NCBI GenBank assembly: GCA_030490835.1
Contig: CM059972.1
Coordinates: forward strand, 35,443,452 to 35,507,451
Reading direction: 5' to 3'
DNA length: 64,000 nucleotides
Source of the DNA: Annona cherimola
Taxonomy: Eukaryota > Streptophyta > Magnoliopsida > Magnoliales > Annonaceae
Made by a program: the position numbers and the translations under genes. Positions 57,604 to 64,000 of the stretch are shown in pieces; position 1 is the stretch's first letter; each line of letters opens with the position of its first letter. The notes under the pieces are model-generated. The model was not told the origin of the DNA and made no database searches. It was given only the letters and a program-made list of their open reading frames with translations.

Positions 57604-60379
57604 TTCTTGCGCAACAAGAAAGGAGAAAAAAAGGAGGAAAGTGGGCAGCAAGGCAGTGGACATTTTAGCAAGAAAAGAGAGAAAAATAGAGAGAAAGAGA
57701 GAAAATTTTCTCCACAAAGGGGCAGTAGCTTGGGACGTCCCAATCAGCGAGCAAGGAGGAACAAGAAGAAGAAAAGAAGGGAAAAAGGATTCAACAATGC
57801 TTACCTATGTTCGTGTTTAATTTGGGTGAGTATTATGCGTTTTTGATTTATATATGTTAACCTAAATCATATTTGGTTGATGATTAATGTAAAGATGGTT
57901 ATAAATATTAAATTTATAGGTAAATATCTTCTTGAATTCTTGATGAATGATTAAGCAAACCAAACCCTCACATAGATTATGTGTTAATACTTATAAGGGT
58001 GAAATGAATAACATGGATATGTTCATATGTATTGAATTTGGAATATGAAAGAAATAGTAAATGAACGAATTTTTATATTAAAATTTGTGTGAGAACTCAT
58101 GATAGGGTGATAAGGAATGACCTAATTTTCAGCTTAAAAGGATAAGTATGTTGTAAATTAAAAATTCGGGAAAATCAACCTGAATAGGGTTGAATGGGTG
58201 TCAGGATCAGCTGCACTAAATGATTTTTAATCATTTTTATACAAGTATTTTTTAGCTGAAAATTTTATATGATATGTAAAACATCCTGAGTAAAGCTCAA
58301 ACAAAATAAAAAATTAATTTTTGAAGGGTATAAATATATCTAATAATTAATGTGATTAGAGCTGTCTGAAAATTGATGCTTCTGTGCAGCAAAGTAAAAA
58401 TACAAAAATAAATATAAATGCTTATTATTTTGTGCTGGAAATATTTATTTTGATTAATGAACGTAGTTATTAAGGTATGATATAAATTTCGGATTTAAAT
58501 TCCTTGATTTGATTATGATTCAAAAATTAGAGAGATCAGTGTGTCTAATTTCGGTATTATAGACAGATTGAGGAATAAATCAAAATAAATGTTAAATTTC
58601 ATATTTTTAAAATAGAATTTAACTTATAATGGGAGATAAATAAGTATCATAAGTTATTATGAGGGTTTAACCCATTAGAGCTATATTTTAAAAGGAATGG
58701 GTGCTATGGAAGCACAAGTTATACCAATGTGAGAATTGGAAAATTGACACCTAACTTGAAAGACAAGTGAGTTAAGCTAGTTTAACGTTAATCCAAATGG
58801 ATTTATGTAGGTTGGAAAAGCTTAAGTGATACAAGCATTTGAAAATTTATGTATATAAATGAAATATCATTTTCATTTATCTAAGCAAAAACAAGGAAAG
58901 TTATGGAGAAAGGGATTAAGACTATCTCAGGTAAGCAAGCGAACTTTCCAAAATACTATTTTCCTTCTATGTGTTGACATGATTGAATATATTTATGATT
59001 GATTTTTTTTATGAATTTCTTAAAAATGGGCAAGCACAAGTTTTGAAAATGATGACTTTAATGAAAAGCCTCAATGATTGCTTCATGAACCGAAAGCAAC
59101 AATTTTCAAATAATTACTTTATCACAAGTGTTGCAAGGATTAAGAATGATTTATGTTGATGATTTCAAGAATTTGCTTACAAGCAAGCAGGTTCTTCATG
59201 ATGCTATTCCCAAAGCATTTCACGTTTTATGATGATGGTTTTAAGAATTTGCTTCAAAGTAAGCAAGTTCTTGATGATATTGTTTTTAAAAGGGTTTTAA
59301 AAGGAAAAAGGATAAATTAGTTTCTTCATGCTAGACCACTTAAACATAAGCAATGATTTGGACATAGTTCATTGGTTTGAAATGATGTTCGAAAAGTTTT
59401 GATTTCCTTCAAATAAGGAAATATTCTAAAAACGTCTTGACATGTTTATATGGATGTTGTTAAAAAGGTTTAAGGATGACAAACCCGATAAGTTGATTTT
59501 CTAAAATAATTCGATTTCGGGTTGCTGAAATAGCATACAAAAGGCTAAGCCCCTTTTCATATAAGAATAACAAGAAGGACATGTGGACAAAGGTATGATC
59601 CCAGGATGGACAAAAGGGAATGATGCAATTGCACAACTTTCGTGGGCAAACGCTCCAAAATGAAAACCAAGAAAATATTAGGGAAATATGTTGTTTATTC
59701 TTGAAAATTAAAAGTTTTGAAGTTTCTTTAACATGATAATTTCAAGGTTTATTTCAAGAACTAATTTTGGAAAAGATTGTTTTCTCAAATATCTCAACTG
59801 CTTATCAAAATATTTTACTCAAAATATTCTAAAAGAATTTAAGGGAGGTCATCTTAAAAACTAGATTTCAAATGATAACTTGTTTAAAGTGGGTGCGGTC
59901 ACTTTATAAGTTGACACGGACTTTGGTCTGTGATGTTTTTCAAAATGATTTAAAAGAACATGGACGGCGGTCTGTGATGTTTCAAGAGATCATGCTAGCA
60001 TAAGGATATTTATGATAATGTATAATGTTAGGTGCACTAACACAAGGAATAGGCTAGTTGTAGAGCACGGTCGAATATGGACCAGGGCCCACTCTACATA
60101 TGGCTAAGTCGCTAAGGGATGACAAGAGGCCAACGACGCCCTCCTTGAGATGGGAGAAGATGAAGAAACAGCCGTCGGGCTCGCATGCTGTTAAGGATTC
60201 TCTTCCAAAAGGTAGATTGATCACTTGCTAAGTGTCACTATTGGATGGGGACATAAAAGTATTTTTACAAAAAGTTATCCTAAATAGGATTTTATGAGCC
60301 ATTATGAACAAGTTACCCTAAAAATAGGGTGTTTTACACAAAAAAATGTAAATAAAAAAGATAAAGGAAATATTTTCTA

Positions 60380-61010
60380 TGCAAATATTTTTAGGAAAAG
60401 GATTGTGTTTTATATCTTGTTTGCTATAAACAAGCCCCAAGACGGGGATTATGAAAAAGGATTTATGTCTTATTTGCTATAAACAAACCCCAATATGGGG
60501 ATTATGAAGAAGGTATTTTATGGAAAACGTTTTACATGTTTTGTTTGCTATAAACAAACCCCAAGATAGGGATTCTAAAAAAGATTGATGTGATAAATGT
60601 TTTTGGACATAAAATTTTCTATTGCCAATGCGTTTATGTGATAAATATTTTTGGACATAAAATTGCCCATTGCCAATATGCTTATGTGATAAATGTTTTA
60701 GGACATATAAATGTTAGTTTCTGATAAGGTTTATATGAAAAAATGTTTGGACATAAGAATTTCCATTTCCAAAAGGGCTTATGTGGAAAAAATGTTTGAA
60801 CATAAGAATGTTCGTTTCCAAAAGGGTTTATGTGGAAAAATATTTTTTGACATAAGAATGTCCATTGCCAAAGAAGGTTTATGTCAAAAAGTCAAAAATA
60901 TTTTGGAACATAAAATGTCCCTTGGCTAAAGGAATTTATGATGAAAAATGTTTTAGACGTAAAAACGTCCATTGGCAAAAGAAGGTTTTATGTAAATGTC
61001 TTGGAACATT
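60380..61010 (+). repeat. Tandem array of about 50-60 bp units, GGACATAA...TGTCC(A)TTGCC
   Basis: About ten imperfect units contain 'ggacataa(g/a)aat(g)tcc(a)ttgcc' followed by 'aaagggtttatgtggaaaaatgttt'. Three upstream units have 'aaacaa(g/a)ccccaa(g/t)a(c/t)(g)gggatta'. Each unit has inverted arms GGACAT / ATGTCC. The same words occur only two to four times in E1, E4, E7 and E9. The 72-codon plus-strand frame at 60711-60929 is a by-product. Confidence 0.75.
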
Positions 61011-61599
61011 ATAAATGTTCACACAAGACCAAAGAAAATTACTCAAAGAGGGTAAAACACATATGTTTTGCCTTAACAAGCCCAGACATGGCTTGTAAAT
61101 GGTTTTAAAAAGGGATGTTTATAAAAATGTTTTAAAGAAAAGTGCTTGCCTAGAAAAAAAATGCTTGCTTACTGAGTTATCACTTACATTTTGTTTTCCC
61201 AAACCTTAGACAGGTGCAGGAAAGCTCAAGAGGTCGTGGATCTGAGCATTAAGGAAAGGTATGACATGTATAAGATGGTATTCATGTATGCTAAAAGGAT
61301 TAGTCATGATGAATGGAATGCTATGAACATAAGCATTCAGGTATGTTGACATATATGAACTTATTTAAAGTTCTAAGTTCTATGTGAACTAATGATTAAA
61401 TGAATGTATGTATGTATATAATAAAAATATCATGCTTAGGTTAAGAGGACCTTTAATGTAGAAGAACAAGTCAAAATGTCATAATGATATGTGGAATTGA
61501 TTACGAGTGTATCATTGCTTATGATATGAATGAAATGATGAAGAAAAGGAATAAAAATAAAAAAATTTGGACGAGATCCAATTAAAAACCCGCCGCATG

Positions 61600-61619
61600 A
61601 TTAGGGCAACAATCCTAAT
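61600..61619 (+). other. Terminal LTR hairpin, E6 copy, compensated stem
   Basis: ATTAGG (61600-61605), loop GCAACAAT, CCTAAT (61614-61619). Relative to ATCAGG/CCTGAT the third pair has changed from C-G to T-A on both sides. Confidence 0.65.
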
Positions 61620-61689
61620 TCACATTTACCAATCAATAAAATCTTGGAATAAGGCTTAGGATGTGACGTCTCGGGTTAGGGGCGCCACA

Positions 61690-62817
61690 GACATAATAAA
61701 GACTTGAAGCTTTAAGCATGAAGATAGAAAATTCTACTAAGTACTAGGAGCGAAGTCGCAACCCTAATTCGATTACACTTGCGACTTGGGTCAAGTCTCA
61801 TGCCAAGTCGACCCAGGAGCAAGACTTAAGGAGAAAGAAGCTAAAGATAAAAAATCTAAAGTTTTTATATTTCAACATGTAGTGAAGTCGCACACCCAAG
61901 TTGTCTTAACTTGTTACTTAGGTGAAGTCCTAAGTCTAAGTTGACTCAAGATGAAACTTGGAAAGTAAGGACAGAAAAAAGACATTCTGGAAGAAATTAG
62001 AGAACCAAAGTCGCAAGACAAATAGACTCCAGCCTGTAACTTGGGTAAATTCGCATATGAAGTTAACTCCAGATATAACTTGAATCATGACTGTCAGAAC
62101 GTTTTTAAAGGTTGGAGCATTTAATGCGCATCACCTACCCTCTAACGTTTAAGTTTCTTCTATATCTATTTAAGACATGTCAAGGGGAGTTATGAGAGTT
62201 TGCTAGAGAATTCATTGAGCTATCATTTCTTACTTTCAAGCAATTAAGGGTGCATTGAGTGTTCTTCAAAGCAATACTCTCAAATCTACTAAAAGTGCTT
62301 CATGTTCTCATCTTTTACACATCTTTAAGAGTTTGCAACTGAGCTTCAATTATACTATATGAATTTATAAAGTGTAGATCTTTTTATTTCAATTACTCTT
62401 TATTGTATTGTTGCTTAGCTTGGTGTTGGAGACCAAGGCTAAGTTGAAACACAAGTAATGTTCAATTCGAGTGAGACTCACTGTCTACTTGTGTAACTAT
62501 TGTAAAAGCCAACTAGAGCTAGAATCTTCAAAAGAGTTGAGGCTCTAGTTATGTATCCTATCGAAATAGTAGAATCTAAGATACAAGAGAGTGTGTGTGC
62601 TAGGAAGAGTGGAGTAGGAAAAGTTGTCTGAACTACTGTAATTTGCTATGTCTCTTGTATTGATTGCTTTTGCTTATTTATTACTTTCTCTCTTGCTCTT
62701 TGCTTTTCATTCAAGGGGATTGAAACAAAAAAGGGATTAAGTTTTTAATTATCAAAGAATTTTAATTACTCAATTCACCCATTCCCTCTTGGGTTCGTTG
62801 ATAACTCAAGACTAACA
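61690..62817 (+). mobile_element. E10: rest of the decayed copia 5' LTR
   Basis: It continues 6450-6909 after E6. A second AAGTCGCA/AGTCGACT cluster (61750-62090) is followed by 'gttggagcatttaatgcgcat' (remnant of the promoter palindrome), 'ttatttaagacatg' as a poor TATA, the block with 'gattggagtgagactc', and the end 'ctcaagactaaca' (62817). Many CG to TG/CA changes compared with E2 fit an old, methylated copy. Confidence 0.7.
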
Positions 62818-62819
62818 AG

Positions 62820-62831
62820 TGATATTAGAGC
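62820..62831 (+). promoter_or_regulatory. E10 primer-binding site, mutated
   Basis: TGATATTAGAGC, two transitions away from TGGTATCAGAGC, at the same spacing from the LTR end as in E2. Confidence 0.65.
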
Positions 62832-62867
62832 GAGATTTGAGTTATGTACAGAAGAGATTGATTTAAT

Positions 62868-63142
62868 ATGACAACTCAATCAACTTTCACTCCCGCTTTT
62901 TCAAAGGGGCAATCTTTCACAAGACCTCTCCTATTTGATGGAAATAACTTCGGTTTGAGAATAAAATAATTAATCATGGCCATAAATATGGACTCTTGGA
63001 TTGTTATTCAGGACGATGTTACTTTATTTGATTGGACTAAGGAGGAGGTAAGAATGGTAAAGAGTAATGCTAAAGTCATGAATTCTTTATTTTGTGATTT
63101 AACTATAGCGGAGTATGACCAAGTGTCATCTTGCTTAACTGC
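62868..63142 (+). pseudogene. E10 gag fragment (Sirevirus type)
   Basis: Starts ATG 62868: MTTQSTFTPAFSKGQSFTRP, collinear with E2 gag. The YWK triplet is deleted after NNFG. A TAA replaces the conserved Gln (about 62967), and the frame continues (MDSWIVIQDDVTL, KSNAKVMNSLFC, DQVSSCLTA) until about residue 91. There it switches abruptly to gypsy RT at about 63143, so most of gag is missing. Confidence 0.75.
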
Positions 63143-63991
63143 CTTTTGGTTTGATAAATGCCCTTGCAGTATTCATGGAGTTAATGAATAGGATGCTCCA
63201 ACCATATTTGGATTAGTTTGCCATTATTTTGTAGACGACACGTTGGTATATTCCAAGACCAGTGAAAAGCATGAAGGACACTTAAGATTGATCTTACAAA
63301 AGTTAAGGAGGAAAAGCTTTATGCTAAGTTTAAAAATTGTGAATTTGGATGAACAATGTGGGATTTTTAGGCCATGTTGTTTCAGAAGATGAGATATTTA
63401 TGGATCCACATAAGATAGAGACAATGGTAAATTGGCCTAGTAGGGTACTACATACAATTTGTGGAAGGGTTTTCCACCATTGATACCCTAATGATGAAAA
63501 TCAATCATAAAGGTGTAAAGTTTGAGTAGATAGACAAGTATGAACGAACATTTCAAGAATTGAAGAGGCAGATCGTAGAAGCTCTGAAATGGAAGTGGAA
63601 AGGTATATCCATGGACTTCATCATTGGATTGCTATGAAAAGTAGTAGGATATGATAGCAATTGAATTATTGTAGATAGGTTGACCGAGGTAGCACATTTT
63701 ATTACCATTAAAACCACTTTTATGGCTAAAAAACTAGCATAGTTATATCATAAAGAGATAATGCGACTTTATGAGGTATGGAAGTCTATTATCTTAGATC
63801 AGGAATTAGTGTTCAATTGAGATTCTGGAAGGCTCTAAATAGAGCAATGGATACTTGATTAGTACAACTTTCCATTCGCAGCCTAATGTCCGAACAGAAT
63901 GGGTGAACCAACAATTAGAAGACATGTTGAGAACTTGTGTCTTGGAATGAGGTAGTACTTAGAGTGATCAACTGGCTTTAACAGAATTTGC
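63143..63991 (+). pseudogene. Decayed Ty3/gypsy (Tekay/Del-like) pol: RT to integrase
   Basis: Across several frames: FGL.NALAVFMELMNRMLQPYLD, then FVDDTLVYSKTSEKHEGHLRL (RT catalytic FVDD, about 63225) and VGFLGHVVSEDEIFMDPHKI (end of RT, 63360-63420). Start of RNase H is at about 63430-63575. A deletion joins directly to integrase: GISMDFIIGL (first catalytic D, about 63605-63635), IVDRLTEVAHFI, KEIMRLYEVW.SII.DQE (second D region), a degraded HPQ.DGQ.E box, LEDMLRTCVLE and LALTEFA at the break (63991). Stops and frameshifts throughout. No LTR boundary separates it from the E10 gag. Confidence 0.75.
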
Positions 63992-64000
63992 TGTGGCGCC
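63992..64000 (-). mobile_element. Probable start of another giant LTR at the window edge
   Basis: TGTGGCGCC interrupts the integrase frame exactly after 'TEFA', where YNN is expected. TGTGGCGCCC is the inverted terminus of the giant LTRs (22761). Only nine bases are visible. Confidence 0.45.

Larger units (their letters stand above)
57604..61689 (+). mobile_element. E6: second segment of the solo giant LTR (family C)
   Basis: It resumes at the E3 TSD (ttctt) and runs to GGGGCGCCACA (61689). Contents in order: donor-like CAG/GTAAGCAAGC (58931), GC island (60030-60195) with GTAGAG/CTCTAC arms, an expanded GGACATAA repeat array (60380-61010), acceptor-like CCTTAG/ACAGGT (61209), and terminal hairpin with compensated stem (61600-61619). 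Non-coding throughout; the GA-rich frame at 57607-57846 is a leader-like low-complexity stretch. Confidence 0.75.

Noticed and set aside
60500..60900. Regularly spaced repeats as a possible CRISPR array
   Set aside because: Unit and spacer are both repeated and diverged, the context is a plant LTR, and no cas genes exist; it is a simple tandem array.
60711..60929. Plus-strand 72-codon ORF with repeated 'FEHKNVRFQKGLCGK' phrases
   Set aside because: The protein periodicity comes from the tandem DNA array in E6; units shift frame elsewhere in the array.

Overview
This window is plant nuclear DNA from AT-rich, gene-poor heterochromatin, and almost every base belongs to nested LTR retrotransposons. 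I find no intact host gene, rRNA, tRNA or CRISPR. The plant assignment rests on Sirevirus-type Ty1/copia gag-pol, Ty3/gypsy (Tekay/Del-like and Athila-like) remains, initiator-Met-tRNA primer sites and a Tourist-like MITE. The species cannot be named from the sequence.

The layers were resolved by matching 5-bp target-site duplications (TSDs). From outside in: an old plus-strand copia element, E10 (LTR at about 6450-6909 and 61690-62817, then a broken gag), is split by E6, a solo 'giant LTR' (6910-8112 and 57604-61689; weak TSD agcat/gacat). E6 is split by E3, a minus-strand copia (8113-57603; TSD ttctt). E3 is split twice. E1 (10904-28596; TSD ctgtg) sits in its third ORF, and E7, a solo giant LTR (32753-53719; TSD ttgac/ttggc), sits in its pol. 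E1 carries two solo copia LTRs: S1 (14794-16544) and S2 (20783-22383; TSD ataga). E7 carries E2, an almost intact plus-strand copia (37275-47664; TSD gtagt), and E9, a solo giant LTR (48819-53689; TSD ggaag). The 3' LTR of E2 carries the solo LTR S3 (44461-46105; TSD caagt). The nest is therefore six levels deep (E10>E6>E3>E7>E2>S3).

The left edge (1-4979) holds the 3' half of another giant LTR (E4) inserted in a minus-strand Athila-like gypsy gag/LTR (E5). About 4980-6450 is unassigned. The right edge (63143-63991) is a decayed gypsy RT/integrase, interrupted at 63992 by what looks like the first bases of yet another giant LTR.

The most unusual component is the giant-LTR superfamily (E1, E4, E6, E7, E9). 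Its LTRs are 4.9-5.9 kb. In E1, the only complete copy, two LTRs of about 5.85 kb flank only about 2.6 kb of internal DNA containing a decayed gypsy gag and no recognisable pol. This is a LARD- or TR-GAG-like design. The LTRs share features that survive while their surroundings diverge: a GC-rich island with pairable stems, intron-like splice borders (GTAAGCAAGC ... ACCTCAG/ACAGGT), repeated GGACAT/ATGTCC inverted repeats, and a terminal hairpin (loop GCAACAAT) whose stem shows compensatory changes. The copia families instead carry clusters of nested palindromes centred on AGTCGACT. E3 also has a third ORF between pol and the 3' LTR, where Sireviruses carry an env-like gene.
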